Source: Microbacteriaceae bacterium MWH-Ta3
GTDB taxonomy: Bacteria; Actinomycetota; Actinomycetes; Actinomycetales; Microbacteriaceae
NCBI GenBank assembly: GCA_003053925.1
Contig: QBKD01000001.1
Coordinates: forward strand, 1,426,001-1,490,000
Reading direction: 5' to 3'
Length of the DNA stretch: 64,000 nt
The notes beneath the pieces were generated by a model, which was given only the letters and a program-made list of their open reading frames with translations, was not told the origin of the DNA and made no database searches. The position numbers were made by a program, and so were the translations under genes. How positions within the stretch are numbered: position 1 is the first letter of the stretch; every line of letters begins with the position of its first letter. Shown here piece after piece: positions 47,769-58,300 of the stretch.

Positions 47769-48608
47769 ATGCTCCGCGTTGCCATCCCCAATAAGGGAAC
47801 TCTGTCAGACACCGCCCAGCAAATGTTGTCCGAGGCGGGTTACAGTGGTCGCCGCGATCCTCGCGCTCTGCACGTGATTGACACCCGCAATGACGTCGAA
47901 TTCTTCTACCTGCGACCTCGCGATATCGCAACCTATGTCGGCAGTGGCGCCCTCGATGTGGGCATTACCGGTCGCGACCTGCTGTTGGATTCCGAGACCG
48001 ACGCCGTCGAAATTGATGAACTGGGGTTTGGTTCATCAACTTTCCGTTTCGCGGCCGTTCCCGGGGCGTTTAATTCCTTGAGCGACCTCAACGGTCACCG
48101 TGTGGCCACCAGCTATCCCGGACTCGTTCGTGACTTTCTCGCGGGTCACGGGGTAACGGCGAAGCTCATTCGTCTGGATGGTGCCGTGGAATCCGCTGTT
48201 CGGCTAGGCGTTGCGGATGCCGTTGCCGATGTGGTGTCGACCGGGTCAACACTGCGCTCGCAGGGTCTCGACGTTTTTGGCCCTGTCATCTTGGAATCCA
48301 CCGCAGTGCTCATCTCGGCCGCTTCGGACCGCGAGGGAATCGAGACGCTTCGCCGTCGTCTGGCCGGCGTAAAGGTCGCCCGCGAATTCGTACTGATGGA
48401 TTACGACCTTCCGCTGGCACTGTTGGAAGCAGCATCACGCATTACGCCGGGACTTGAGTCACCGACGATCTCGCCACTGCGGGACCCCGAATGGGTTGCC
48501 GTTCGGGCGATGGTGCCTCGCGGCGACATGAATCACATCATGGATGACCTCTATGCGCTGGGTGCGCGGGCCATTCTTGTCAGCCCCATTCACGCCGCGC
48601 GAATCTAA
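47769..48608 (+). CDS. hisG: ATP phosphoribosyltransferase, long form
   Basis: First committed step of histidine synthesis, 279 residues, so the long form with a C-terminal regulatory domain sensitive to histidine. [24 protein letters not shown] and the PRPP loop [15 protein letters not shown] are visible. ATG 47769 follows GAAAGG; the open frame to 47730 shadows hisE. The stop overlaps the hisF ATG by one base. Confidence 0.95.
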   Translation: MLRVAIPNKGTLSDTAQQMLSEAGYSGRRDPRALHVIDTRNDVEFFYLRPRDIATYVGSGALDVGITGRDLLLDSETDAVEIDELGFGSSTFRFAAVPGAFNSLSDLNGHRVATSYPGLVRDFLAGHGVTAKLIRLDGAVESAVRLGVADAVADVVSTGSTLRSQGLDVFGPVILESTAVLISAASDREGIETLRRRLAGVKVAREFVLMDYDLPLALLEAASRITPGLESPTISPLRDPEWVAVRAMVPRGDMNHIMDDLYALGARAILVSPIHAARI

Positions 48609-49369
48609 TGACTGTCGCCGTTCGCGTCATTCCCTGCCTTGACGTCGCCAACGGCAGGGTGGTGAAGGGTGTCAACTTTCTCAACCTTCAGGATTCAGGC
48701 GACCCCGTCGAGCTTGCGTCGCGTTATTACGCGCAGGGTGCGGACGAAATCACCTTCCTTGACGTCACCGCAACGGTCGAAGACCGCTCCACCATGTACG
48801 ACATCGTCGAACGCACGGCAGAAACGCTGTTCATCCCGTTGACTGTCGGCGGTGGAGTGCGAACGGCAGACGATGTTGCGCGTCTGCTGTCGCATGGTGC
48901 CGACAAGATTGGCGTGAATTCCGCGGCAATTCGCCGCCCTGAACTTATTGATGACATTGCCGCTCGATTCGGCGCACAGGTGATTGTGTTGTCGCTCGAC
49001 GTGTTGCGCGATAATTCAGCCCCCAGTGGTTTTCTCGTCACCACCCACGGTGGGCGCGAGAAGACTACGCTAGACGCCCTGGTGTGGGCGCGCGAGGCGA
49101 TTGATCGCGGCGCCGGCGAACTTTTGGTGAACTCGATCGACGCCGACGGCACGAAGGCCGGGTTTGACATCGAACTCATTGCCGCCATGCGAGAAATTTC
49201 GAGCGTCCCTGTCATCGCCTCGGGCGGCGCGGGTCAATTGGATCATTTTCTTCCCGCGATTACGGCCGGTGCAGACGCCGTTTTAGCCGCAAGTGTTTTC
49301 CATAGCGGCACGTTCACCGTTGGTGATGTGAAACGTGCGCTGTCCGAAGGGGGAGTGACGGTTCGATGA
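48608..49369 (+). CDS. hisF: Imidazole glycerol phosphate synthase subunit HisF
   Basis: Cyclase half of IGP synthase, a TIM barrel of 253 residues. The catalytic acids are in [15 protein letters not shown] and LSLDVLRDN; the phosphate sites VGGGVRT and VIASGGAG are present. Its partner hisH is not in the window. It is coupled by overlaps to hisG (1 base) and hisI (4 bases). Confidence 0.96.
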   Translation: MTVAVRVIPCLDVANGRVVKGVNFLNLQDSGDPVELASRYYAQGADEITFLDVTATVEDRSTMYDIVERTAETLFIPLTVGGGVRTADDVARLLSHGADKIGVNSAAIRRPELIDDIAARFGAQVIVLSLDVLRDNSAPSGFLVTTHGGREKTTLDALVWAREAIDRGAGELLVNSIDADGTKAGFDIELIAAMREISSVPVIASGGAGQLDHFLPAITAGADAVLAASVFHSGTFTVGDVKRALSEGGVTVR

Positions 49370-49698
49370 CGGATTTCGATGTATCGACCTTGGCGTTCGA
49401 CGAGCGCGGGCTCATTCCCGCGATCATCCAGCAACATGACACCCGCGAGGTGCTCATGCTGGGCTACATGAACGAGGAGTCCATTCGCCTGACATTGTCC
49501 GGCGGTCTCGTGACATTCTGGAGCCGTTCGCGCCAGGAACTCTGGCGCAAGGGGGACACCTCGGGACACGTCCAGAAATTGATCAGAATGCACCACGATT
49601 GTGACTCGGACACCCTGCTGGTGCAGGTCGATCAGGTGGGTGTCGCGTGTCACACGGGAGATCGCACCTGCTTTGATAATCGAGCGGTATCCGCATGA
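49366..49698 (+). CDS. hisI: Phosphoribosyl-AMP cyclohydrolase
   Basis: Third step of histidine synthesis, a zinc enzyme of 110 residues. [27 protein letters not shown] and CHTGDRTCF carry the zinc and magnesium ligands. It overlaps hisF and trpE by four bases each, tying his and trp genes into one unit. Confidence 0.96.
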   Translation: MTDFDVSTLAFDERGLIPAIIQQHDTREVLMLGYMNEESIRLTLSGGLVTFWSRSRQELWRKGDTSGHVQKLIRMHHDCDSDTLLVQVDQVGVACHTGDRTCFDNRAVSA

Positions 49699-51206
49699 CG
49701 ACGACACGTTCCGAATTTGAGGCGACTCTCGCCCAGTCGCGGGTTGTCACCGTTATCCGAAGTGTGTTCCTGGACTCGGTGTCACCGGCAGCGCTGTACG
49801 ACGCATTGACCGAGAGCAGACCGGGCACGTTCCTTTTGGAATCGGCCGAACAAGGTGGTATCTGGTCGCGGTATTCCTTTATCGGACTCTCGTCCTACGG
49901 TTGTGTCAGCGCACAGGCCGATGCAACGGAATGGATTGACTACGGTCTCTCTGCCGAGGAGGCATTCGGTGGCGACATCCCGTCGGCACCGCTCGACGCA
50001 CTGGACGCGCTGTACGCACGATGGAAGACGCCCGATCACCACGAGCTGCCTCCCTTGACTAGCGGGTTGGTGGGGTTCATCGGCTGGGATGCCATTCGGC
50101 AACTCGAAAATCTTCCCGATGCTCCACCCGCCGAATCGGGTGTCCCGAGTCAGTCGATGTTGTTTGTGCGCGACTTGCTCATTATTGACCACCGAACATC
50201 GCACATTCACGTGTGTACGGCCGTCCTGAATACCGCAGGTGCGACCACACTGTGGGACGAGGCACAAGAACGCCTGAGCTCGATTGTCCAACGCCTCACC
50301 ACGTCGGTGGACATCGCACCCTTTGCTGTTCCTGACGGTGTCGTCGTTGAACCGTCCTCGCGCAGCACGAAAGAAGATTTCCTGCACGCGATTGCGCGAT
50401 CGAAACGTCATATCGTCGATGGTGATGTTTTCCAGGTGGTGATCTCGCAGCGTTTTGATACGCCGGTAACGGCACGCCCTCTCGAGGTGTACCGCATGTT
50501 GCGTGCGTTGAATCCGTCCCCGTACATGTACCTGTTGTCGTTGGAAACTCCCGTCGGCGAGCCCTTCCAGGTGGTGGGTTCGTCGCCCGAGGCGCTGATC
50601 AAGGTCGAGGACGGCAGGGCATTTTCCCACCCCATCGCGGGTAGTCGCCCTCGCGGCGCCACGCCCGAAGATGACGTTGAACTTGCAGCGGATCTTCTGG
50701 CGGATGCAAAGGAACGCGCCGAACATCTAATGCTGGTTGACCTGGCGCGCAACGATTTGTCCCGCGTCTGCGAACCCGGAACCGTTGAGGTCACGGAGTT
50801 CATGGCCGTCGAACGCTTTTCACACATCATGCACCTGGTGTCGAGTGTCGAAGGCACCGTTGCTCCCGACGTCACACCACTGGACGTCTTCCGTGCCACA
50901 TTCCCGGCTGGAACGCTGTCGGGCGCACCGAAGCCTCGCGCGCTGGAGATCATCGATGCTCTCGAGCCAGCTTCTCGTGGCGTGTACGGCGGGGTGGTCG
51001 GATATGTGGGCTTCGGAGGAGACTCGGATTTAGCCATCGCCATTCGCACCGCGGTACTCATGAACGGAGTCGCGACCGTACAGGCCGGAGCCGGTCTCGT
51101 GGCCGATTCCGACCCCGAAAGCGAATATCTCGAGACGGTACACAAAGCTGCTGCGCCGTTACGTGCGGTCGTCACCGCGAACGCGCTTTGTGCGCCACTA
51201 AACTAA
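49695..51206 (+). CDS. trpE: Anthranilate synthase component I
   Basis: Chorismate to anthranilate, 503 residues. The tryptophan-feedback site LLESAE is near residue 36, and HPIAGSRPRG, ERAEHLMLVDLARNDL and FPAGTLSGAPKPRA form the chorismate core. No glutaminase domain is fused and no trpG or trpD is in the window. The ATG overlaps the hisI stop. Confidence 0.96.
   Translation: MTTTRSEFEATLAQSRVVTVIRSVFLDSVSPAALYDALTESRPGTFLLESAEQGGIWSRYSFIGLSSYGCVSAQADATEWIDYGLSAEEAFGGDIPSAPLDALDALYARWKTPDHHELPPLTSGLVGFIGWDAIRQLENLPDAPPAESGVPSQSMLFVRDLLIIDHRTSHIHVCTAVLNTAGATTLWDEAQERLSSIVQRLTTSVDIAPFAVPDGVVVEPSSRSTKEDFLHAIARSKRHIVDGDVFQVVISQRFDTPVTARPLEVYRMLRALNPSPYMYLLSLETPVGEPFQVVGSSPEALIKVEDGRAFSHPIAGSRPRGATPEDDVELAADLLADAKERAEHLMLVDLARNDLSRVCEPGTVEVTEFMAVERFSHIMHLVSSVEGTVAPDVTPLDVFRATFPAGTLSGAPKPRALEIIDALEPASRGVYGGVVGYVGFGGDSDLAIAIRTAVLMNGVATVQAGAGLVADSDPESEYLETVHKAAAPLRAVVTANALCAPLN
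51199..51204 (+). promoter_or_regulatory. possible -10 box before the HGxxPAAW gene
   Basis: TAAACT overlapping the trpE end; a start near 51211 would leave a leader with GAAAGGA. Confidence 0.3.
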
Positions 51207-51228
51207 AGACATCGAAAGGACAGTTCTT

Positions 51229-51453
51229 ATGAACCTTCAGCACGATCCCGGACACGGGGATTCGCCCGCCGCATGGACTGGCATCACGGTCGCAATTATT
51301 GGTATCACCGCAGGTGCAATATTTTTCTGGCTTGAAGATGTCGCATTGGTGTGGGCCTCTGCTGCAGTCACCGTGCTGGGCCCGGTTGTTGGTTGGATCG
51401 TCGCAAAGGCCGGTTACGGCGTCAAGGGCCCGAAGTACAAGGCCAAGCACTAA
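51229..51453 (+). CDS. HGxxPAAW family small membrane protein
   Basis: A 74-residue protein with the N-terminal signature HGDSPAAW and two transmembrane helices (about 16-35 and 41-61), ending in a basic tail KGPKYKAKH. This family occurs in actinobacteria between trpE and trpC; no function is established. GAAAGGA precedes the ATG. The trpC GTG follows the stop directly. Conservation inside the tryptophan operon hints at a role in tryptophan metabolism or transport, which is only inference. Confidence 0.88.
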   Translation: MNLQHDPGHGDSPAAWTGITVAIIGITAGAIFFWLEDVALVWASAAVTVLGPVVGWIVAKAGYGVKGPKYKAKH

Positions 51454-52230
51454 GTGCTGACCGCGCTCACCGCCGGTGCCCTCGCTGACGCGGCGGCTCG
51501 TCGGGACGATGTGTCGTTCGCCCAGATCGAGGCGCGTGCGCTCGAAACTGCACCAGCGCTCGATGCGCTGGGGCTTCTGTCCCGTTCCGATAACGTTCAC
51601 CTGATCGCCGAAATCAAGCGCTCCAGTCCCTCAAAGGGCGCTCTGGCAACGATTGCCGACCCGACAACGCTGGCCCGCCAGTACGAAATCGGCGGAGCGA
51701 CGGCGATCAGCGTGCTAACGGAGGGGCGCAAGTTTGGTGGTTCATTAGCGGACTTGGCCGCTGTGCGAGAGGCGGTGTCTCTGCCGCTCTTGCGCAAAGA
51801 CTTCATCGCCGAGGAATACCAGATTCTCGAGGCCCGCGCCTACGGCGCCGACCTTGTTTTGCTCATCGTCGCGGCACTCGACCAGAAAGTTCTCGAGCGT
51901 TTACATTCCTTCGTTCGCGAACTGGGTATGACACCGCTCGTTGAAACTCATTCAGCCGACGAGGTTCGACGGGCGAACGATATTGGCGCAGAGTTGGTCG
52001 GGGTGAACGCTCGAGATCTATCCACCTTCGAATTGGACACGAACCTGTTTGGTTCCGTGCGAAATCTGATACCTGATGGTGTCGTAGCGGTGGCTGAGTC
52101 CGCGGTTTTTTCGGTCGACGATGTACAGCATTACCGCAACGCGGGTGCCGACGCAGTATTGGTGGGCGAAGCATTGGTTAAAGAGGGCAACCCGGTCGAA
52201 CGGGTACGAGAATTTGTGGGGGTCTCATGA
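51454..52230 (+). CDS. trpC: Indole-3-glycerol phosphate synthase
   Basis: TIM-barrel enzyme of 258 residues. [33 protein letters not shown] and VAESAVF contain the catalytic Lys and Glu residues. The GTG start at 51454 abuts the previous stop. It overlaps trpB by four bases. Confidence 0.95.
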   Translation: MLTALTAGALADAAARRDDVSFAQIEARALETAPALDALGLLSRSDNVHLIAEIKRSSPSKGALATIADPTTLARQYEIGGATAISVLTEGRKFGGSLADLAAVREAVSLPLLRKDFIAEEYQILEARAYGADLVLLIVAALDQKVLERLHSFVRELGMTPLVETHSADEVRRANDIGAELVGVNARDLSTFELDTNLFGSVRNLIPDGVVAVAESAVFSVDDVQHYRNAGADAVLVGEALVKEGNPVERVREFVGVS

Positions 52231-53432
52231 GCTTGCAGGACGAATCTGGACCATATTTCGGCGAGTTTGGTGGACGCTTCGTCCCCGAGTCGCTCATCGC
52301 GGCCCTCGACGAGCTCGAGGCCGCGTACATGGCGGCAAAGACGGATCCCGATTTTCTGGCGGAACTTGCAGAATTACACCGTTCCTACACCGGGCGGCCG
52401 TCGATTCTCACCGAGGCTCCGCGATTCGCCGCTCTCGCGGGCGGTGCACGCATTGTGCTCAAGCGTGAAGACCTCAACCACACGGGTTCGCACAAAATCA
52501 ACAACGTTTTGGGACAGGCGCTTCTGGCCCGTCGTCTGGGCAAGACTCGTCTCATTGCCGAGACGGGTGCGGGACAGCACGGCGTCGCCACCGCAACTGC
52601 GGCCGCATTGTTCGGCATGGAGTGCATCGTGTACATGGGCCAAGTGGACACCGAGCGGCAGGCGTTGAATGTTGCCCGCATGAAGTTGCTCGGTGCAACG
52701 GTGGTGCCCGTCACATCCGGTTCGCGAACGCTCAAGGATGCAATTAATGAAGCGATGCGCGACTGGGTGGCCACTGTCGATACCAGCCATTACCTTCTGG
52801 GAACCGTCGCAGGACCTCATCCGTTCCCGGTGATGGTCCGCGATTTCCATGCGGTCATCGGACACGAGGCCCGAGCACAAATGCTCGACCAATTCGGCAC
52901 GCTTCCCACCGCGGTCGCGGCATGCGTCGGTGGTGGCTCGAATGCCATTGGAATTTTCCACCGCTTCCTCGATGACGCCGATGTCGCACTGTACGGTTTC
53001 GAGGCTGCCGGCGACGGAATCGACACGCCCAAGCACGCCGCCACACTCGAGCGCGGACGGCCCGGCGTACTTCACGGCGCAAAGACTTACGTGTTGCAGG
53101 ACGACGACGGTCAGACGATCGAATCTCACTCCATCTCGGCCGGCTTGGATTACCCCGGCGTAGGTCCCGAACACGCCTGGTTGAACGATTCCGGTCGTGC
53201 GACGTACCTGGGTGTCACGGACCACGAAGCCATGACGGCCCTGCGCGACCTGTCGCGCACCGAGGGAATCATCCCCGCCATCGAGACCGCTCATGCACTG
53301 GCCGGCGCACTGCGCATTGCTCGTGACATGTCTCCGACGGACATCATCCTTGTGAATCTCAGCGGACGTGGCGATAAGGATATGGAAACCGCGGCGGCCT
53401 ATTTTGGTCTGATTGAGGGGAAGCACGCATGA
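52227..53432 (+). CDS. trpB: Tryptophan synthase beta chain
   Basis: PLP enzyme that joins indole and serine, 401 residues. The PLP Lys is in HTGSHKINN, with [13 protein letters not shown] and the phosphate loop VGGGSNAIG. It has the standard operon-type TrpB1 length. ATGA overlaps couple it to trpC and trpA. Confidence 0.97.
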   Translation: MSLQDESGPYFGEFGGRFVPESLIAALDELEAAYMAAKTDPDFLAELAELHRSYTGRPSILTEAPRFAALAGGARIVLKREDLNHTGSHKINNVLGQALLARRLGKTRLIAETGAGQHGVATATAAALFGMECIVYMGQVDTERQALNVARMKLLGATVVPVTSGSRTLKDAINEAMRDWVATVDTSHYLLGTVAGPHPFPVMVRDFHAVIGHEARAQMLDQFGTLPTAVAACVGGGSNAIGIFHRFLDDADVALYGFEAAGDGIDTPKHAATLERGRPGVLHGAKTYVLQDDDGQTIESHSISAGLDYPGVGPEHAWLNDSGRATYLGVTDHEAMTALRDLSRTEGIIPAIETAHALAGALRIARDMSPTDIILVNLSGRGDKDMETAAAYFGLIEGKHA

Positions 53433-54217
53433 GTTCACGAGTGGAAGCGGCTCTCGACCGCGCACGCGCTGAAGGCCGAGGCGCGCTCGTAGCCTACCTG
53501 CCGGCGGGTTACCCGACGGTCGACGCAAGCATCGAGGCCGTAAAGGCTGTCATCGCAAACGGTGCCGATGTCATCGAACTGGGCATCCCGTACTCGGATC
53601 CTGTCATGGACGGTCCCGTCATCCAACGCGCGACCGTGACCGCCCTGGAAAATGGCTTCCGCGTGGCACAGGTCTTTGACATTGTCCGCGCCGTTTCGCA
53701 GGGCACGGATGTCCCGATCCTCGTGATGACCTACTGGAACCCCGTTGTGCAATACGGAATCGATCGTTTTGCTGCCGATTTTGCGGCTGCCGGGGGAGCG
53801 GGACTCATTACACCCGACCTCATTCCCGACGAGGCGTCTGAATGGATTCGCGCTGCCGATGCTCACGACCTCGACCGCATTTTCCTTGCCGCACCCTCGT
53901 CCAGCCCCGAGCGCATGAAGCAGGCCGTCGATTCGAGTCGCGGATTTGTGTACGCCGTATCAACCATGGGAATCACCGGTCAACGTGGTGATGTGGATGC
54001 CGCGGCACGTTCGGTTGTTGCCAGCCTGCGTACCGCCGGTGCCGAGCACGTCTGTGTGGGTATCGGAATCTCGACGCCCGACCAGGTTACCGACGTGGTG
54101 TCGTATGCCGAAGGCGCCATTGTCGGTTCGCATCTTGTTGCCGCAGTGGAATCCGGCGGCGCACACGCCGTCGGCCAAGCCACCGCCCTTCTCGTCCGCG
54201 GCCTAGGTCGCGCGTAG
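53429..54217 (+). CDS. trpA: Tryptophan synthase alpha chain
   Basis: Makes indole from indoleglycerol phosphate, 262 residues. [17 protein letters not shown] holds a catalytic acid; [11 protein letters not shown] and [10 protein letters not shown] are typical. Its TAG stop is the start of TAGATT, a candidate -10 for lgt. Confidence 0.96.
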   Translation: MSSRVEAALDRARAEGRGALVAYLPAGYPTVDASIEAVKAVIANGADVIELGIPYSDPVMDGPVIQRATVTALENGFRVAQVFDIVRAVSQGTDVPILVMTYWNPVVQYGIDRFAADFAAAGGAGLITPDLIPDEASEWIRAADAHDLDRIFLAAPSSSPERMKQAVDSSRGFVYAVSTMGITGQRGDVDAAARSVVASLRTAGAEHVCVGIGISTPDQVTDVVSYAEGAIVGSHLVAAVESGGAHAVGQATALLVRGLGRA

Positions 54218-54220
54218 ATT
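54215..54220 (+). promoter_or_regulatory. candidate -10 box of lgt on the trpA stop codon
   Basis: TAGATT, first three bases the trpA stop; initiation near 54227 leaves a leader of about 20 bases with GAAAGGA. Confidence 0.45.
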
Positions 54221-54246
54221 GTATTTGTGTCCCTGAAAGGATCAGC

Positions 54247-55203
54247 ATGTTTCCGATGAGCATTCCCTCGCCGCCACTCGAGTGGCAAGTCTTCAACCTC
54301 GGGGCGTGGTTGCGCTCTATTGGCGCAAGCTGGGCAACGTTCGACGTTTCGGTACACACCTACGCCTTGTGCATCTTGGCGGGAATTTTGGCAGCGTTGT
54401 GGCTCTCCAACCGCCGCCTTGTTGCCCGTGGCGCCGAATCGTGGATTGTGATTGACATCGCTTTGTTCGCCGTGCCTTTGGGAATCATCGGTGGCCGCGC
54501 GTACCACGTGCTGACTCACACCGGGGATTACTTCTACGAGGGCGCGGACCTCATGCGCGTGTTCTTTATCTGGGAAGGCGGCATGGCAATTTTTGGTGCC
54601 ATGATCGGCGGACTCTTGGGCGCCTACATTGGTTGCCGTACCGTGGGCATCAATCTGCTGTCGTACCTCGATGCGCTGGCCCCGGGCATGCTCATTGCGC
54701 AGGCGCTGGGACGCGTCGGCAATTACTTCAACCACGAACTCTATGGCTGGCCCACCGACCTGCCGTGGGGCCTCGAAATCGAGTCCACTAACCCCGCATA
54801 CCCGATCGGCTTGCCTGAGGGAATCCTGTTCCACCCCACCTTCCTGTACGAAATGATATGGAACCTGCTGGGCGCTGTGGTCGTTATCTGGTTGGGTCGA
54901 CGCTATGTCCTGCAGTGGGGTCGTCAGTTCGGGTTGTACCTTGCGTGGTATGGCACGGGTCGAATTGTGTGGGAAACCATTCGGTTGGATCCCAGCGATA
55001 TGTTCCTGGGAATCCGCACCAATGTCTGGGCGGCAATCGCGTCCGTCGTAATCGGTCTGGGAATTGTATACATCCAGGGCCGTCGTCACACCGGTCGCGA
55101 GACGTCGGTGTACAGCGATGGTCGCGCCAATTCGACAGAATCCGCGCTAGAATCGCAGGACACCTACTCGGTCGACGAACTTGCCAAGGCTGCCAAGTCG
55201 TAA
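54247..55203 (+). CDS. lgt: Prolipoprotein diacylglyceryl transferase
   Basis: Membrane enzyme that attaches diacylglycerol to lipobox cysteines, 318 residues with about seven helices. GGRAYHVLTH, WEGGMAIFGAMIGG and the Lgt signature GRVGNYFNHE are present, and LFHPTFLYE follows. GAAAGGA precedes the ATG. The C-terminal tail is hydrophilic. Its position behind trpA is typical for actinobacteria. Confidence 0.95.
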   Translation: MFPMSIPSPPLEWQVFNLGAWLRSIGASWATFDVSVHTYALCILAGILAALWLSNRRLVARGAESWIVIDIALFAVPLGIIGGRAYHVLTHTGDYFYEGADLMRVFFIWEGGMAIFGAMIGGLLGAYIGCRTVGINLLSYLDALAPGMLIAQALGRVGNYFNHELYGWPTDLPWGLEIESTNPAYPIGLPEGILFHPTFLYEMIWNLLGAVVVIWLGRRYVLQWGRQFGLYLAWYGTGRIVWETIRLDPSDMFLGIRTNVWAAIASVVIGLGIVYIQGRRHTGRETSVYSDGRANSTESALESQDTYSVDELAKAAKS

Positions 55204-55311
55204 GACCGAACGGTCCGTCACAAGCGGTTCCACCACCCGCGACACACCATAGTCGCTGCCTTGCACACCTCGGGCCAGAGTCGTCCCCTTGAAGAGGAAG
55301 GACGATGCCTC

Positions 55312-58300
55312 ATGGCACTGAACCCTTTTAGCCGCTTTAGCGCAATTCCCGAGGCCTCCGGGCTGTATAACCCCGAGCACGAAAAGGACTCGTGTGGTTT
55401 TGCGATGGTAGCCACCATGCGTGGCTATGCGGGACACGACATTATTGACACCGCCCTGTCGAGCTTGCGCAACCTAGAGCACCGAGGTGCCGTGGGCTCG
55501 GATGCCGGCACCGGCGATGGCGCGGGAATACTTATCCAGGTTCCAGACCGATTCTTCCGTGACGTCGTCACCTTCACGCTTCCCGCAGTGGGCTCCTACG
55601 CAGTAGGTATGGCGTTCCTGCCCCTTGACGACTCCGAACGCGCGGCGGAAAAGTCGGCTATCGAAGCGATTGCGTCGACCGAAGGACTTACCGTGCTGGG
55701 CTGGCGTACCGTCCCCACGGACCCCGTGCACCTGGGAACTCTGGCACGTGAGGTCATGCCCGCATTCGAACAGTTGTTTGTCACGGACGCAACGGGTGAT
55801 CGTGCCGGAATTGAACTTGACCGAGTGACGTTCCGTCTGCGCAAGCGCGCCGAGCGCGAACTCGGCACCTACTTTCCCTCGTTGTCGTCACGAACGATTG
55901 TGTACAAGGGAATGGTCACCACGCTTCAGCTGGAGCCGTTCTTCCCCGATCTATCGGATGACCGCATGGAATCGACCCTCGCGCTCGTGCACTCGCGGTT
56001 CTCGACCAACACGTTCCCCTCGTGGCCGCTGGCTCACCCCTTCCGCTACGTCGCCCACAACGGCGAAATCAACACGGTTCGCGCCAACCGCAACTGGATG
56101 CGCGCGCGTCAGTCACAGTTGGCATCTCCGCTCCTGGGCGACCTGACTCCGTTGTTCCCCATCGTGGCCGACGGCGGGTCCGACTCAGCCTCGTTTGACG
56201 AAGTTGTCGAGTTGCTCGAACTCTCGGGCCGCTCGCTTCCACACGCCGTCATGATGATGATTCCGGAGGCGTGGGAAAACGATTCGGCAATGGATCCCGC
56301 TCGCCGGGACTTCTACCGTTACCACTCAATGCTCATGGAGCCCTGGGATGGCCCTGCCGCGCTGGCGTTCTCGGACGGCAGCATTGCGGGTGCAACCTTG
56401 GACCGCAATGGTCTGCGTCCGGGTCGTTTCGTCGTCACCGACGATGGCCTCGTTGTCCTGGCTTCGGAAATTGGCGTGTACAACGTTGCACCCGAGCGCG
56501 TTGTGCGCAAGGGGCGCCTGCAGCCCGGTCGCATGTTTATCGTGGACACCGTCGCTGGACGGATCATCGAGGACGACGAGATCAAGTCACAGGTCGCTAG
56601 CTTGGAACCGTGGGGCACGTGGGTTGACGACAACCAGGTGATTCTCGAGGAACTTCCCGAACGCGAGCACATCATCCACACCACATCGTCAATTGCGCGT
56701 CGTCAGCGCACCTTTGGGTACACCCACGAAGAAGTGCGCATGCTGATTCAGCCAATGGCACAAAACGGCACGGAACCGCTGGGTGCAATGGGATCAGACA
56801 CGCCCATCGCGGTGTTGTCCGAACGCCCGCGACTGTTGTTCGACTACTTTGCCCAGCAGTTCGCGCAGGTGACGAACCCGCCGCTCGACTCGATTCGCGA
56901 GGAAGTCGTGACCTCGATGGAGGTCGGCCTTGGTCCGGAACGCAATCTACTGACGGCAACTCCCGAACACGCGCGCCAGGTCACCATCGATTTCCCGGTG
57001 ATTGACAACGACGAACTCACCAAGATTCGTCACCTCAGCGAAGATGGCCGCAGCAGCACCCAGACCATTCGTGGTCTCTACCGAGTGGACGACGGTGTCG
57101 ATGCCCTAGAAAAGCGCCTCACCGCAATGTGCAACGAGGTCGATGTTGCGCTGTCGATGGGCGTACACTTCGTAATCCTGAGCGATCGCGATTCGAACGC
57201 AGATCTGGCACCGATTCCGTCGCTGCTGATGGTATCGGCCGTGCACCACCACCTGATACGTCAGGGTCGCCGCATGCAAACGGCGTTAATTGTTGAAGCC
57301 GGTGATGTCCGCGAGGTTCACCACGTGGCGACGCTCATCGGCTTTGGCGCCAGCGCGGTTAATCCATATTTGGCCATGGAGACGGCGGAGAACCTGGTTC
57401 GCCGCGGACGCCTGGACGGTGTCACCCCCGAAAAGGCCGTGAAGAACATCATCAAGGCACTCGGTAAGGGTGTTCTGAAGACGATGTCCAAGATGGGTAT
57501 TTCCACCGTCGCGTCGTATGCCGGCGCACAGGCCTTCGAGGCCGTGGGATTGTCTCGCGAGTTCGTCGACACCTACTTCTCGGGTACCACCAGCCTCCTC
57601 GGCGGAATCACCATCGAGACCATCGCAGAAGAAAACCGCCTGCGACACCAGCAGGCCTACGGTGACGAGCCCTCGGCAAACCCGCACGAGATTCTCGCAA
57701 CGGGTGGCGAATACCAGTGGCGCCGTGAAGGACCTCCACACCTTTTCAACCCCGAAACCGTGTTCAAGCTTCAGCACGCGACGCGGACCAAGCGCTACGA
57801 CATCTTCCGCGATTACACGCGCGCTGTCGACGAGCAGGCCGAGCGCCTCATGACTTTGCGTGGTTTGTTTGGGTTTACCTCGCAGCGTGCACCCATTTCG
57901 ATCGACGAGGTTGAACCCATTAGCGCCATCATCGCGCGCTTCTCGACGGGCGCCATGAGCCTCGGTGCAATCTCGCCGGAAATGCACGAGACACTCGCCG
58001 TCGCCATGAACCGCATTGGCGGTCGCTCTAACACCGGTGAGGGTGGCGAAAGCGTCGAACGACTGTTGGACCCCGAACGTCGCAGCGCAATTAAGCAGGT
58101 GGCGTCCGGTCGTTTTGGCGTCACGAGCATGTACCTCACTCACGCCGACGATATTCAGATCAAAATGGCCCAGGGTGCAAAGCCTGGCGAGGGTGGACAG
58201 CTGCCCGCGAAAAAGGTGTATCCCTGGATCGCCCGCACGCGTATCAGCACGCCCGGTGTGGGACTCATTTCGCCGCCACCTCACCACGACATCTACTCGA

